Of a DNA stretch of 64,000 nt, positions 11,769 to 23,890 are shown in pieces. Made by a program: the position numbers and the translations under genes. Position 1 is the first letter of the stretch; each line of letters starts with the position of its first letter. Source of the stretch: Aselliscus stoliczkanus (Eukaryota; Chordata; Mammalia; Chiroptera; Hipposideridae); the NCBI GenBank assembly GCA_033961575.1, contig CM066731.1, positions 84,527,501-84,591,500 of the forward strand, read 5' to 3'. The notes under the pieces are model-generated. The model had not been told where the DNA came from. It saw nothing but the letters and a program-made list of their open reading frames with translations, and made no database searches.

Positions 11769-12211
11769 GTACCATTATTTATTTATTTATTTATTTATGT
11801 ATTTATTTATTTATTTTATTGGGGAATTGGGGAGGGGAACAGCGTTGGGGAATCAGGGAAGGAGAACAGACAAGTTGCTGTCCTTTTGTTCTTCAGTCTA
11901 CTTGTGGATTATGTTGGTATTATCATTGTACTCTTCCCAGGTGAGGCAGTCATTCACCAGCCATTGTACGATCACTCATGGCAGCTCAGGGCAGCTCACA
12001 AAAGTGCATGCCAGCTGTCTGCCAGCCCCACTGCAGCCTACACTGTCGCTGGCCACTTTTCGCAGCCCAGCTTCAAGTCGAATTGTTCTTCACCATCTTA
12101 GCTATAGAGGGTGCAGCTTCACTGGCCCTCATGCGGGATCTGAACTGAGGCCCTGCTGCTCAGAGCTGGTATTCCAAGCCAACTCTTAATCAACATACCA
12201 CTCGGCTGGCC
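11769..12211 (-). mobile_element. Composite tRNA-derived SINE
   Basis: Antisense long SINE. A TTTA-rich tail at 11774-11817 is followed by the two GGGGAATTGGG-type units, a central 'gaggcagtcattcaccagcc' region, a B-box complement at about 12130-12150, and a head ending cggctggccc. I found no clean target-site duplication. Confidence 0.85.
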
Positions 12212-12256
12212 CATATCATTTTTTTTTTGATTGAAGAACTTCCTTTAATATTTCTT

Positions 12257-12295
<39 letters not shown>

Positions 12296-12402
12296 TTTTA
12301 TTTATTTTGAGGGCAGTGTCACTGGCCCTCCTATATGGGATCCGAACCGGGGCCGCTGGCTTCCCAAGCCAGCGCTTAACCACTGTGCCACTCGGCCGGC
12401 CC
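12257..12402 (-). mobile_element. Short tRNA-type SINE with target-site duplication
   Basis: A long TTTA tail (12258-12308) precedes 'gagggcagtgtcactggcc', a B-box complement 'gggatccgaaccggggccgc' and a head 'ccactcggccggccc'. The direct repeat cctttaatatttctt occurs at 12242-12256 and 12403-12417 (15 of 15). Confidence 0.93.
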
Positions 12403-12417
12403 CCTTTAATATTTCTT

Positions 12418-12650
12418 ATAGTGCAGGTTTGTTGGTAATAAATTATTTTATCTGTTGTAAGTCTGAAAAAGTCTTTGTAGCATTGTCATTTTTGAAATAT
12501 ATTTTTTCTGTGTAATAATTCTAAAATGCCAGTTTTGTTACCCTATTGTTTCAAACTTTCATTGTTTTCAAAGAGAAATCATCCCTCATCCTTATTTGAC
12601 TTAGAATCTTTATAATCTTTATATCACACTTTGGTTTTTATAGAAGAAAC
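12418..12650 (-). mobile_element. Old L1, final part (ORF1/ORF2 junction region)
   Basis: Contains antisense text typical of the L1 region between ORF2 and ORF1 ('gtgcaggtttgttggtaat', 'tctgtgtaataattctaaa'). Weakly conserved; the 5' limit is not clear. Confidence 0.5.
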
Positions 12651-14237
12651 TTGTAACCTTAAACTGTGAAAGTTAGAAGACCTAATTCCTCTGCTTTAGA
12701 AGACACTGAGTGCCAGTCTTTAAATGACTGTTCAAGTGTATCGATCATATTTCTTGATTATATACAATTGACAACCATGTTTAACTTAAGTAGCAAGAAA
12801 ATTTATTTCCAGGATTTTATTGAATAATTCGCAAAGTTAGTAGTAACTTGGAGAACTTGACTTAAGAGAAATGCAGGAACAACAGGAGATTGAACATCTG
12901 GCAGTATAACAAAAGCAACACTTTAGGAACTGCCTGCATTGACTACTACTATGCTGGTTATGACTCCCACCACTGCTGCAAACACTGCTGCTATAGAGCT
13001 TGGATGCCATTGTCCTGTATCAATTCTTATCTCAATTACTTTGAATCACTGACTCTTGATTCGGAAGCCTTCAATCGATGTATCTGATGAGCCTAGAACA
13101 CATTATCTTCATCTAACTGCCAGGAGTGAGACAAAGGATTAACTAACTAGATATTAAATAGGGATTTTGTGAATCAGGGCATTGACTCCTACCAAGACTG
13201 ACAAAGTGAGGGGATTTAAATTTTTTTTTTTTCAAAGAAGGTTTGGATGCTGGGAAGCCAGAAAAAAAATTAAATATGACCACCTCACAATGTCGGTTTT
13301 CCTCATTTCACTGTCAGAGTTTTCCACAATTAGAACTAGGATTTTGAGTGCACATAGAACAATGATTCTAAAAGTGTGTTTACAGAATAGTAGACTTGAG
13401 GTATACTGTGAAATTTAAGTGTCTCATGGTTATGTGTGTTTGCAAATCCTGCATTCTAAAAGCTTATGTTTGGAGCTCCATAGCACACTTTTGTATATGA
13501 CAGGTTCTGAGAAGCCCTGCAGTAAAGAAACCTGCTTAATTCTGTTAACCAAGTTTCTTATACTTGTTTAATCACAAACACATATTTATTCATGTAACAC
13601 CGTATTATTTTCCCTAGGACAAATTTTAAGAAGTATTGAGCTAGAATGATAGTTCTGATTTAGTAGGAATAAAGAGAATGCATTCTCCTGGCAGAATTGG
13701 CACAATCAGAGGCTCACACACAGGTATGAATCTGCCAGGAATGTGTTTATTGGCAGGCAGAGAACAGAGCTGGGTGCAACGTTCATGGATTTGGTTTGGC
13801 TACACAGTCCTGCTTTAGTGACTTAGAAAATTCTATCTCTTTCTTCCATAAAACACACTTGCATAAATATTTTAGATGAAGTCTGCATTTGGGCTATTGC
13901 TTGAACTTAGGCTATCCCCTTTCCAACAAACTTGGCTATGTTTGTGATGCACAAATGTGGCTGCCTATCAGCTTCACCTGAGACATCTTATTGAAAATAT
14001 AGTTTCTCCATTTCCACTACTGAGATTCTCCATTAGTAGGTCCGAGACAAGCACTAGGTATATGTCGTCCATATGTCCTATCTATTAACAAAGGTCTAAG
14101 AGAATTTATACAGCTACTCTGTAGAGCAGCAACTGAGAGCCACTGGGCCATCCCAATTTATCCTGCACTCTGATTTTTATTTTCTTTCAAGGTTTCAGGC
14201 CACATTTCTGTGTTAAAAAAAAAAAAGCGAATTTTTT
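12651..14237. other. Unassigned sequence with possible old DNA-transposon scraps
   Basis: No gene is supported. A 65-residue frame at 12890-13087 is rich in His, Cys and Tyr but has no recognisable domain and no splice context. Text near 13350-13530 and 13930-14060 resembles decayed hAT-type relics, below the level at which I would name a family. Confidence 0.4.
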
Positions 14238-14365
14238 GGGCTGGCCGAGTGGCGTGGTGATGAAGTGCTGGCTTGGGAAGCCAGCGGCACTGGTTCGGGT
14301 CCCACATACGAAGGCCAGTGACACTGCCCTCAAACAAACAAACAAACAAACAAACAAACAAAACT
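14238..14365 (+). mobile_element. Short tRNA-type SINE
   Basis: The head is gggctggccgagtggcgtgg, the B box is 'ggttcgggtccc', and 'cactgccctc' is followed by an AAAC-repeat tail (14331-14362). Target-site duplication is not clear. Confidence 0.88.
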
Positions 14366-15014
14366 AATTTTACTAATTTTTTTTTCCTGTAAAATTTTAT
14401 GAGCCATGGCAATCAGGTATTTTAGTAAAATCCCAATATATAGTTCATGAGTCATTTTCTTCATTAGTTTGGAAATTATAGTTGTATACCTATAAAGTTT
14501 GTTGAATATATTTTATTTGGAGTAATCCTGTATAATTTATGTCCAATGATTTCTCCAATTTTTTTACTGTTGAGCTCATTTTTTCCATTTTTATAATCAT
14601 GAAACAGAACAATTCAAGCCACTTTTGGATTTATTAAAAAGTGATTTCTTGAATACTATTTTATTTTGTACAGAGTTTTGATTATTTTTATTATTGTTGT
14701 TTTGCCTTAATTAAATAATTCAAACATTGTAGATTGAACATGAGTTAATTCTCAAAACATTCTCTGCACTGTTTTATATCTCATTACTATTTGTCTTTAA
14801 TTCTTCCTCATTTCCAGTTATACCAGCACCTCTATTTCTTGTGAGAAAATAAACTTAAATATTATTTTACTTAAATTTAAGGAGTGGTTGTAATATCTGA
14901 CATTTTAAAGGCTATGTATGATGTAATAAAATTACTCTCTAATGTAAGATATAATCAGTTTGATGCACTTTCTCTTGAGAACTTTTTAGATCCTACAGTA
15001 ACAATATGGTGACA
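14366..15014. other. Unassigned AT-rich sequence
   Basis: I see no gene or named repeat in this interval. Confidence 0.5.
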
Positions 15015-15145
15015 GGGCAGATAATATTATCTCCATGGAAAATATAAGGCTACAGAGGATCAGAGAAATTAAATTAATTTGAGACCACACGCAGATCAAG
15101 AACTTAGGGCTCCTTAGGCCCAGCTCATAGCTCTCTCTGAAATCA
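15015..15145 (-). repeat. MIR SINE, antisense
   Basis: Matches the reverse of MIR: 'gctacagaggatcagagaaa', 'tttgagaccacacgcagatc' and 'gcccagctcatagctctc'. Approximate limits. Confidence 0.5.
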
Positions 15146-15804
15146 TTGGCATGAATTGGTACCCTCAGACTGACTTTACAGAGGTAGGACCTTATGCCCA
15201 TTGGCAGCAGAAAATTCTGCTTAAGGGTTCCTTTTGTATGGGAAGGACACGGTTTCTCATTCTTATTCTTATAGTACAACATATATATCATAGGGAAACT
15301 AAGAAAGGAAACAAACACTATGGAATTGAGTAACTAGGAGAGGAAGTTAGGTGAGAAAGGTGATTGTATCAATTATAAAATCATCCTGGAATGTAAATAT
15401 GACATCAACTCTATTATAATTCAACTCATAAAAATAAAGACTTTTGTGTGCTACAGAATGCCATTAATTGAATTCATAATATATTTCCTCACATGAAAGT
15501 ACCACACTCCATAAAATTTCAATGGGATATGACCAATGCATGAGTTCATTTTTAGGCTTGTTCCATAAGCACATGTGTTAGAGCAGAAAGACATTGCTTA
15601 ATAACTATTCTGTTTTTTGCCTTTGGAAATATCCAACTGTCACAGGTTTTTTTCTTGGAAGAACCTGAGACAGCATTTGTTTGGCTGATCCTTTATACTT
15701 GTACTTTACTCAGTTATGAGATGTGGGTTTTCCTGGGAAGTCCATGTTCTTGGGTGAGGTAGTGCTCTGAATTTGAGGCAGACTCTAAAGAAGCTAAGGA
15801 GATT
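15146..15804. other. Unassigned sequence
   Basis: No supported gene. A 40-bp stretch at 15713-15752 lies between an acceptor-like TTTACTCAG and a GTGAGG, but it is open in two frames and shows no other coding sign. Confidence 0.45.
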
Positions 15805-15925
15805 AGACTTTGGGTGGTGAGCACACAATGCAATATACACATAATATACTATAGAATTGTACACTTGAAATCAACATAATTTTATTAACCAATGCCACCT
15901 CAATAACTTTAATAAAATAGAACAA
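15805..15925 (+). mobile_element. L1 3' end fragment, sense
   Basis: 'gggtggtgagcacacaatgc', 'tagaattgtacacttgaaat', 'caataactttaataaaatag': the sense version of the 3'UTR block seen antisense at 6557 and 28663. Heavily 5'-truncated. Confidence 0.8.
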
Positions 15926-16429
15926 AAAATAAAGGAACTAAGGCCTGGAGACTCCTCACTGCACTCCCTGCAGCTGGACAGTCTATCTTTCTTTGAAGGA
16001 GAATCTGGGAGACACATCTTTTTGTCTATCACATGCTATCATTTGCACAGCTTAGATCTACTTCTCCCTATACTTCCAGGGGGCAGCTTCTTTAAGAGAC
16101 AAGTGAACTAATGTCCCTTTTGGGTAACAAAACATGTAAGAGGGTGACAGGGCTACCATACGTAGTCATTGTCTCCTTTTTCCACAATCCATTCTCACCC
16201 TCAGCTACCATCTTTTCTGTTTCTGTGGCTTACTAATATTGTGACTCAGCCTCATGTATGAGGGGTCTAAGCCCCTGTCCTCAATAGACAGGGGCTCCTG
16301 AGCCCCCATATTAGACCAGGTGTCCTACATTTGTTCATTTACATTCACCATTGAGCACAGAAGTACCAAGAGTTGCATAGGTAGATTACTTGGATTTTAA
16401 CTATTTCTTTTCCTGCCCTTATAGTATAC
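15926..16429. other. Unassigned sequence with a perfect 10-bp hairpin
   Basis: No gene is supported. A perfect inverted repeat with a 7-nt loop lies at 16270-16296. Some of this interval may be the outer part of the decayed retroviral region that follows. Confidence 0.35.
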
Positions 16430-17205
16430 AAGCAACCCTCCCTCCTCTTGATAATCCAATTCAGTTGGTCTTATTAAGACAGTGATTCATCTTCTTAATT
16501 CTAGTCCCTAGATGCAAGGTGTCCTAAGTGCTTGGCCAGCAGCTATTGCTTGTAATTGAATGATACTCTTAGTTCATCCCTACTAAAAGTTTGTTTCCTA
16601 TGAGTACTATAGCCTCTATCTTTGAGGAGCCTTGAGTTGTGGGAAGAAGAAATACATAGACTCTCAGCTGGTTATTGAAAATAATGTTGAGTGGGGTCAC
16701 TTCTGCTTCCACTTTTTATTTTTGAACCGCATGCACTCTTTCCATTAAGGACATGGTACCCTATTGAGATCTTTGAATCAGTGTATATACTGCATCCTGG
16801 AGGAGGGTACCATCTTTATATGTATTGCCTCCAAGCTAGGGAACTCTTCATCTATGCTGTCATCAGGCTGTCCAGTGCTCAACCAGGTCATCAGCTTTTG
16901 GCTGGTGCCTATGTAATATGATAAGGGACCCAATAGTTATGGCTCCAATCTTACATCAACTTTTCTGTGAAGTGGGTTCTCTGGTCTCTTGTAATACTGC
17001 ATGGGATTTCATTCTGGTAGGTAAAACACTCCACCAGCTTTTGTAAAATGGTAGTTGACACTATGTGGACAGGAAAGGTAAAACTATACCCAGAAGAGGT
17101 ACTTATATCCATGAGGAAAAACGGCTGTTCCTTTCCAAATGAAGAGGGCTTGGTATGGTCAACTGCCACTACTGGGTGATTGGTGTCCTCAAGAAACATA
17201 TGCAC
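16430..17205 (-). pseudogene. Decayed endogenous-retrovirus pol fragment with integrase-like core
   Basis: The minus-strand frame at 16951-17205 (84 residues) resembles the core of a retroviral integrase. It carries a VDHT motif where the first catalytic Asp is expected, and DQRTHFT where the block containing the second Asp is expected, about 60 residues later. Flanking minus-strand text has the length and texture of the rest of a pol region but is broken by stops. It reads like an ERV-L-type element; that subclass is inference. No LTR was identified. It is interrupted by an L1 3' end at 17206-17612. Non-functional relic. Confidence 0.5.
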
Positions 17206-17612
17206 AAAAGAATACTATTCTGCCATAAGAAAAGGTGAAATAGTGCCATTTGCAACAACATGGATGGATCTTGAGACTATAATGCTAAGTGAAATAAGTC
17301 ATACAGGAAAAGTTGAGAAGCATATGATTTCACTGATTTGTGGCATATAAAACTGAAAACAACAAAAGAACAAGAAAAACAAATGAAGAAACAGAACTCA
17401 TAGACACAGACAGTAGTTTAGTGGTTACCAGAGGGTAGTGGGGGAGAGGGGTGGTAGATGAGGGTAAAAGGGATAAACTATACGGTGATGGGAGAATGAT
17501 TCTGGGTGGTGAACACACAATGTGATATATAGATGATGTATTATAGAACTGTATAACTGAAATCTATGTAACTTTGCTAACAATTGTCACCCCAATAAAC
17601 TTTAATTAAAAA
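17206..17612 (+). mobile_element. L1 3' end (ORF2 C-terminus and 3'UTR), sense
   Basis: Sense text 'gaatactattctgccataag', 'acatggatggatcttgagac', 'tgctaagtgaaataagtcat' is the ORF2 C-terminal region of L1. The 3'UTR follows ('ttaccagagggtagtggggg', 'gtcaccccaataaactttaa') with a short A-rich tail. 5'-truncated. Confidence 0.88.
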
Positions 17613-17619
17613 AAGAGAG

Positions 17620-18200
17620 AGTGCTATATGGACTGTGTTCAGATGTTCTGTCACTATGAGGGCCCTTATGAGATGCCAGGGATAATTTTTCAAAGGATAT
17701 TTAATTCTCTGTTATAGATGTCATGGCTTTGCTTCAAAACACCAGAATTACTATGATTCTTCCATGGGGCTTGCCACAAACCTGGAATAAGTTCTTCTTC
17801 TATTATTGATACATTCAATACCATGTGGTCTGCTGTACTGCATGTCCCATGCCACAGGACTGACTGCTTACATGTTAGTTTGGACCATTTCCAGGTAGCT
17901 TTCTTGCTGTTGGTCACAATCAATGCTGGAAAAATTTTGTATAACCCAATAGATGGACTGGAGCAGTATTACAAGATAAGGACTTTGTGGCCTCCAGAAC
18001 CCAAAGGGTCCCAACAGGCCTCTGAATCTTCATAGGGTTTATCTCCTACCCTCTGGACCTCAAGTGTTTTGTAAAGTCCTTCAGCATGCTACCAACTTTG
18101 TATTATTCACCCTGATCAATGTAAAGCTATTAATATTATAGATCAATGTGATATTTTTGGGGATGTCCAGATCTCTTAGACTATGTTATAGGTAAGATAG
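17620..18200 (-). pseudogene. Probable continuation of the decayed retroviral pol region
   Basis: The frame at 17690-17923 (77 residues, minus) contains 'GLWQAPWKNHSNSGVLKQS'. The block sits directly beyond the L1 insertion in the same orientation as the integrase relic. I cannot place it securely within pol. Identification rests mainly on context. Confidence 0.35.
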
Positions 18201-18265
18201 TTAAATGTGGCCAGGGGAAAAACTATAAATATATATTATTGTCAATTCTATGGAAATACAAGCTG

Positions 18266-18419
18266 TTTGTTTGTTTGTTTATTTATTTATTTATTTTAGC
18301 TGAGCCATCCTGCAGCTCAGCGGCAGATCAGCTTGGGCTGGGAATTGAGCTGGCGACCCTGCTGCTCAGAGCTCATACTCTTGTGGAGCTCTTAACCAAC
18401 TGAGCCACTCAGCTGGCCC
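18266..18419 (-). mobile_element. Short tRNA-type SINE, TCAGTTGGTTAAGAGCTC subtype
   Basis: A TTTG/TTTA tail (18268-18298) precedes a body 'gctgagccatcctgcagctc' and a head 'gagctcttaaccaactgagc' ending ctggccc. This head differs from the GCGCTGGCTTGGGA subtype at 9585 or 12257. Target-site duplication is unclear. Confidence 0.85.
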
Positions 18420-18989
18420 TATAATCTGTTTATGATTTTCTCTTCTGATTAAGATAGAAAAGATTGCATTCACTAAACAATGGCTGCAGACCATGTACCT
18501 TGGGCTGTGGTAATCTGCTGTTGCAAAGATGTTACATCTGGCATGGTGATTCCAACAATTAGGAACATTATTTGCTTGAGTATATGACTATCTACTATCA
18601 TCCACGACTATCTACTATCATCCACCAGAATACGTCTGGTTTCTGCAGGACTTAGATTTGTGAAATAAAAGGAAATATAATAGGTACCTACTCATTCATT
18701 CTTTAGATTATTAAGGTGGCTCAAATTTTTTCTTACTAGTGCTATACTTATAGCTTTGGTGAAGTGAAGCTACTTGGTCCTTCCCAAGAATGTAATCATC
18801 CGGTGGGCCTTCAGGCCATACATAATATATGCATTTCAACATGCCCACCTACCTGAGCCTTTTATTCCCTTTCTTCAGTGTCAACTAGAGTAACTCTGCC
18901 ATTTCGACTTCACTTAGCAGAAACTATCACTTTTTCCATGCTTTGAGTTTCACTAAATCACTGTTTAAGGTATGTTTATGGGAAACAGC
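18420..18989. other. Unassigned, with a 20-bp tandem duplication
   Basis: A direct repeat of gactatctactatcatccac occurs at about 18585-18604 and 18605-18624. Otherwise I see no gene; it may be further pol-relic sequence. Confidence 0.4.
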
Positions 18990-20545
18990 AGATGAATAGG
19001 TTTTCCTTTGTGAATCAATTTGAAAATAATTTTCCTTTTAAAGGTAGATTAAGTGTAGTCACATTTATTGGTATGGCTGATCTCTTTGGTGCCAACTCTG
19101 TTATTTTGTTTTATAATTAGCGTGTAAATTACATTAAATTTACTATATTTCTTTCTCTATTTGGTGGCTCTTCTTTTATTATCTAAAACTTTAATTTTGA
19201 AGTTTGCATTTTTGTTCCAAAGTATACTTTTTTTACACCCCTTAGAGTATCCTCAACTCCATTTTTCTCATTTTACTGTACAGTGTGCCAGTTTTAAATA
19301 GTGCTCTTGTACTCCACCTATTTCTTTCACAACGATGAACTTATTGTAGTTTTTTTTTTTTGCTTTTTATTCCTCCCATTTTTTACTGCATTCTTTTTAC
19401 TTTTTCAGAATACTGCCTTTACAAACTTTTCTTCCCTGTGCCCTTATCACCCCCCCACCCCCCCACCCCCCGGGCAAAAGCCTTCATCTGCATTTTGGTC
19501 TCATACCTAAAATTAAGTATATTGAATTCTCAACATCAGTTTGTTTGTTTCTTTGTCTTCCTGAAAGTTCCCCAGTTATCTTTTGGATAACTGAAGTCTA
19601 TCTTTTAGTAGATTCCTCAGAAATGTGAGATCTTACTAATAATTGAAACTTTTTTTATAGTCTTGGTATTTGAAAAACTGGTTGGATATAAAATTCTTGT
19701 CTTTTGCTTCCCTTTCAACTTTATTGAAAATTATGCTCATTATCGATCTCATGAAGTGAAATAATAGTTTACTTCTCTTAACCTTATAAGTAATTAGGTC
19801 TTTTAGTCTGGTGGCCCTAAGAATTATTTTATTTGACTTGAATGTCTAAGAATTAATTAATTAATCCTTTCAGGTCAATTTTGTCAGGCACTTGATGGAA
19901 CAAATCTTTTAATGTAAAGATTTACATTTTCACATATTTCTGTTACATGTCCTTGAATTATGTTTGTTTTTTTTTGTTTGTTTGTCTTTCCTGTTCTTCT
20001 GTTCTTGCATACCTTTTTAGGGACTAATTATATGTATGTTGGAACATTTTGCTTATCTTCCATTTTAGCAACTTTCTTTATGGTCCCCTATATTTATCTT
20101 ATTTTCATTTTTTGTGTGTGTACGTGTTTTATCTTTCTTTAATGCACTTTAGTAAAATTTAATTCAGATCTATTATGCCTTATTGTTTGTAATTTATTCT
20201 CTATTTCATACATGATTTTGTCTGTTTCTCAGTTTTCTTTTAAGTTTAATAAATCTTATTAAATTTATTTCTTTTTTTTGTATGTATCAGCTTTTGTTTT
20301 CAATTTTTCAATTTCTGATTCTATTTTTTTTTCTTTCAAAATAAATATATATCGCCAAATGTTTGAGATTTGATTCAGTTTGGAATGCCATGTGATAGTG
20401 TTCTTCTGCTTCAGACTTGTTTACTATGGAAGAATATTTTTGAAATATTATGTTGTAATTTTTTTTCTCACATTAGATTATGAAACAGGAGAGACACTAC
20501 ATGAAAGGGAGTAGAGTATCCACCTATCTTACCTACACTTCCTGA
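18990..20545 (-). mobile_element. Old L1/HAL1-type element, antisense
   Basis: T-rich antisense text with L1 order: an ORF2 5' region near 19030-19300, 'cttggtatttgaaaaactgg' and 'tggatataaaattcttgtc' (ORF1/ORF2 junction type), then an ORF1 coiled-coil-type region near 20160-20340. It ends near 'ccacctatcttacctacac' at about 20520. No intact frame. Confidence 0.55.
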
Positions 20546-20779
20546 TTATATTTAAGAATTTATTTAAAGAAAAAAGAAACAACACTTAAGTTATGAAATG
20601 TCTACCTATGTCTGAAATTATGGTAGAATGAGCTGATGAATTAATTAATTAATGATAGAATGCCTTAAGTCAGAATTCCTCTGTGAATCAGAATTGGAAA
20701 TTTCTAAAGGAGAAAATGCTCAAATCAGGTAATTTCTATCTGGAGGAACTAGGAAAAGAAGAGCAAAGAAGACCTACGT

Positions 20780-21545
20780 CTAACAAAAGGAAGAACATAA
20801 TAAAAGATTAGAGTGGAGATAAATAAAATACAGAGTAAGAATAATAGAGAAAAAATAAAAAAACAAAGTTATTTTTTTAAAAGATCTGTGTGCAACAGAG
20901 GAGATTTGTACATAAATTCTTAACATTTGGGTCAAAAAAATCAACAAAATTGACAAACTTACAGCTAGACTAAAAGAAAAAAAGAATGAAGATGCAACTA
21001 TAACAACTCATAATGTTTATTTTCATTGTTTGACATCTTTCATTTAGAGATAGAAATAATATGGCCAATTATGCAATGTTCTTATTAATGAATGTTTGAC
21101 AGTAAAAACAAAACAATTCATACTGCACAGAGTAGAGAGATCTCAATGAAGACCCAGGACATTCAATAGGGATGCCAAAATTTGTACATCTTATTGGTAA
21201 GCATAAACAAGTCATAGAGTGAAGTCTACCCTTGAACTTACCTAACAAATCTTAACACGATGTGAAAGGATTAAGCGGATACACAATTAACTTGTGTGCC
21301 AAAACAAAATTTGCCAGTGTATAAAAGAATACAGCAAAATGCAGACACTCAACACTGTAATATGAAAAATATTCAACATCCAATCAAAAAATTGAGATAT
21401 GCAAAAAAGTAGAAAAATGTGACCCCTAATTAAAAAGAAAACTTCATCAATGGAAACAAACCCAGAAATGACAGAGATGATGGAACTAGCAGACAAGGAC
21501 TTTAAGATAGGTTTTATAAATATGCACAAAGATTTAGAGAAAAGT
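20780..21545 (+). mobile_element. Old L1 fragments, sense
   Basis: 20780-21000 contains L1 ORF2-like sense text ('gtcaaaaaaatcaacaaaat', 'gctagactaaaagaaaaaaa'). 21310-21545 carries a block I recall from old L1 5' regions ('caacatccaatcaaaaaatt', 'gaaatgacagagatgatgga', 'gcagacaaggactttaaga'). The two may be separate insertions. Confidence 0.5.
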
Positions 21546-21549
21546 TGTA

Positions 21550-21829
21550 ACATTATATTATCTCCTATTATGTGGGTTGTCTTTTTATTTTCTATATAAT
21601 ATCCTTTGATGTACCGAAGTTTTAAATTTTGATGAAATCAAATTTATCTATCTTTTCATTTGTTGCTCCTGCTTTTGGTATCATATCTAAGAATCCATTG
21701 AGAAGCCAAGGACATGAAGATTACCCCTATGCTTTCTTCTGAGTTTTATAGTTTTAGCTCTTATATTTTGATCATTGATTATTTTGAATTCATTTTTTCC
21801 ATTTTTCAGCTATTTATTTTTACTTTATT
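21550..21829 (-). mobile_element. Old L1 ORF2, left part
   Basis: Antisense ORF2 text ('gttgtctttttattttctat', 'tttgttgctcctgcttttgg', 'tatgctttcttctgagtttt'). Collinear continuation at 26896-27330, so the younger L1-e inserted here. Confidence 0.7.
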
Positions 21830-23476
21830 TATTTATTGTATTTTTTCCATTTTAAAAATAGTTTCAGTTGTCTAAAACAACATAGTGATTAGACATTTAT
21901 ATATCTCACAAAGTGGTAGCTCTAGTAAGTCCATATTACTCATCTGACACTGTACATGGTTATTACAATAGCATTGCCTGTATTCACTATGCTGTACTAA
22001 ATATCCCTGTGAAAAATGTTTAAAATCATAATTGACATTCAATATTATTTTATACTAGTTTCAGGCATACAGTATAGTGGTTAGACATTTATATAATATA
22101 TGAAGTGATCCCCCTGATAAGTCTAGTACCCATCTGATACCATACATAGTTTTAACAATATTATTAACTATATTCACTGTGTTGTACTTTACATTCCTGT
22201 GACTCTTTCATAACTACTAATTTGTACTTCTTAATCCCTTTACCTTATCAACCAGCTCCCCAACACCTCTCCCCTCTAGTAACCATCAATTTGTTCTCTG
22301 TAAATTGATGGTTACTAAATGAGCCTTTTTACATTTTGTTTGTTTATTTTGTTCTTTAGATTCCACATATAAGTGAGATCATATGGTATTTGTCTTTCTC
22401 AATCTGACTTACATCATTTAGCATAATACCCCCCCAGGCCCATCCATGTTTCCATAAGTGGTAAGATTTTATTCATTTTTATGGCAAAGTAATATTCCAT
22501 TGTATATATGTACTACCTCTTTTTTATCCAATCATTGATTGATGGGCATTTCAGGTGTTGCCATATCTTAGCTATTATAAATATAACTGCAGTAAACTTA
22601 AGGGTGCATATATCTTTTTGATTTAGTGGTTTGGATTTCTTTGGGTAAATACCCAGGAGTGGAATTGCTGGGTCATAGGGTTGTTCTATTTTTAAATTTT
22701 TTGAGGAACCTCCATGTTATTTTCCACAGTGGCTGCACCAATTTGCTATCCCACCAACAGTGCACAAGGCTTCCCTTTTCTCCACATGCTTGCCAACACT
22801 TGTTTGTTAATTTATTGATGATGGCCTTTCTGACAGATGTGAGGTAGTATCTCATTGTGGTTTTTATTTGCATCTCTCTGATGATTAGTGACATTGAGCA
22901 TCTTTTCATGTGTCTATTGACCATCTGTATGTTCTCTTTGGAGAAATGTATATTCAGGTCCTCTGCCCATTTTTAATTGGATTGCTTGTTTTTTAGATAT
23001 TGAGTTATATGAGTTCTTTATAAATTTTGGATATTAACTTCTTCTCAGATGTATCATTAGGGAATATCATCTCCCATTCAGTAGTATGTCTTTTTGTTTT
23101 GTTGATGGTTTCATTTGCTGTGCAAAAACTTTTTAACTTGATGTATTCCCATTTGTTAATTTTTTCTTTTGTTTCCCTTGCCCAAGGAGATATAACAGTA
23201 AAAGTATTACTAAGGGTAATAGTCTAAGAGTTTACTTCTCAGGAGTCTTATGGTGTTGGGTCTTACATTGAAATTTTTAATTCATCTTGAGTTTATTCTT
23301 GTATATGGCATAAGACGGTAACACACTTTCATTTTCTGCATGTATCAGTTCAGTTTTCTCAGCACCATTTATTGAACAGGTTATGTAAATTCTTGCTTCC
23401 TTTGTCATAATTAAATGACCATTTAGGCATGGATTTATTTTGGAGCTCTCAATTATGTCGCATCAATCTATGTGTC

Positions 23477-23890
23477 GGGCCGGCTGAGTGGCGCATTGGT
23501 TAAGCGCTGGTTTTGGGATGCCAGCGGCCCGGTTCGGATCCCACATGAGGGCCAGTGACACTGCCCTCTACAGCTAACAACAGCTCTACCTGGAGCTGGG
23601 CTGTGTGAGCCCCGGTGATGGTGTGGGCTGCAGCCCCTGCTGCTGCAGCCAGCGTGAGCGGCTGGCAGCCAAGAGTGAGCTGCCAATAGCCGCGGTGAGC
23701 AACATCCAGAGGCCAGCGACCGATCTGCCTCATCCGGGAAGAGCGCAATGACGATACCAACAGTGAAGCAACATCCTCCACAACTAAACTGAAGAACAAA
23801 AAGACAGCAACTTGTCTGTTCCCCTTCCCCGATTCCCCAATGCTGTTCTCCTCCGCCAATTCCCCAATAAAATCTTCAAAAAAAAAAAAA
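23477..23890 (+). mobile_element. Composite tRNA-derived SINE, 414 bp, with target-site duplication
   Basis: The cleanest long SINE in the window. The head is gggccggctgagtggcgcat (A box), the B box 'cccggttcggatcccac', and 'cactgccctctacagctaac' leads into a GC-rich middle. Then come 'ctgaagaacaaaaagacagc', two CCCCAAT-type units, AATAAA at 23866-23871 and an A tail. The direct repeat atctatgtgtc occurs at 23466-23476 and 23891-23901. CpG sites are still frequent, so it is fairly young. Confidence 0.95.
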
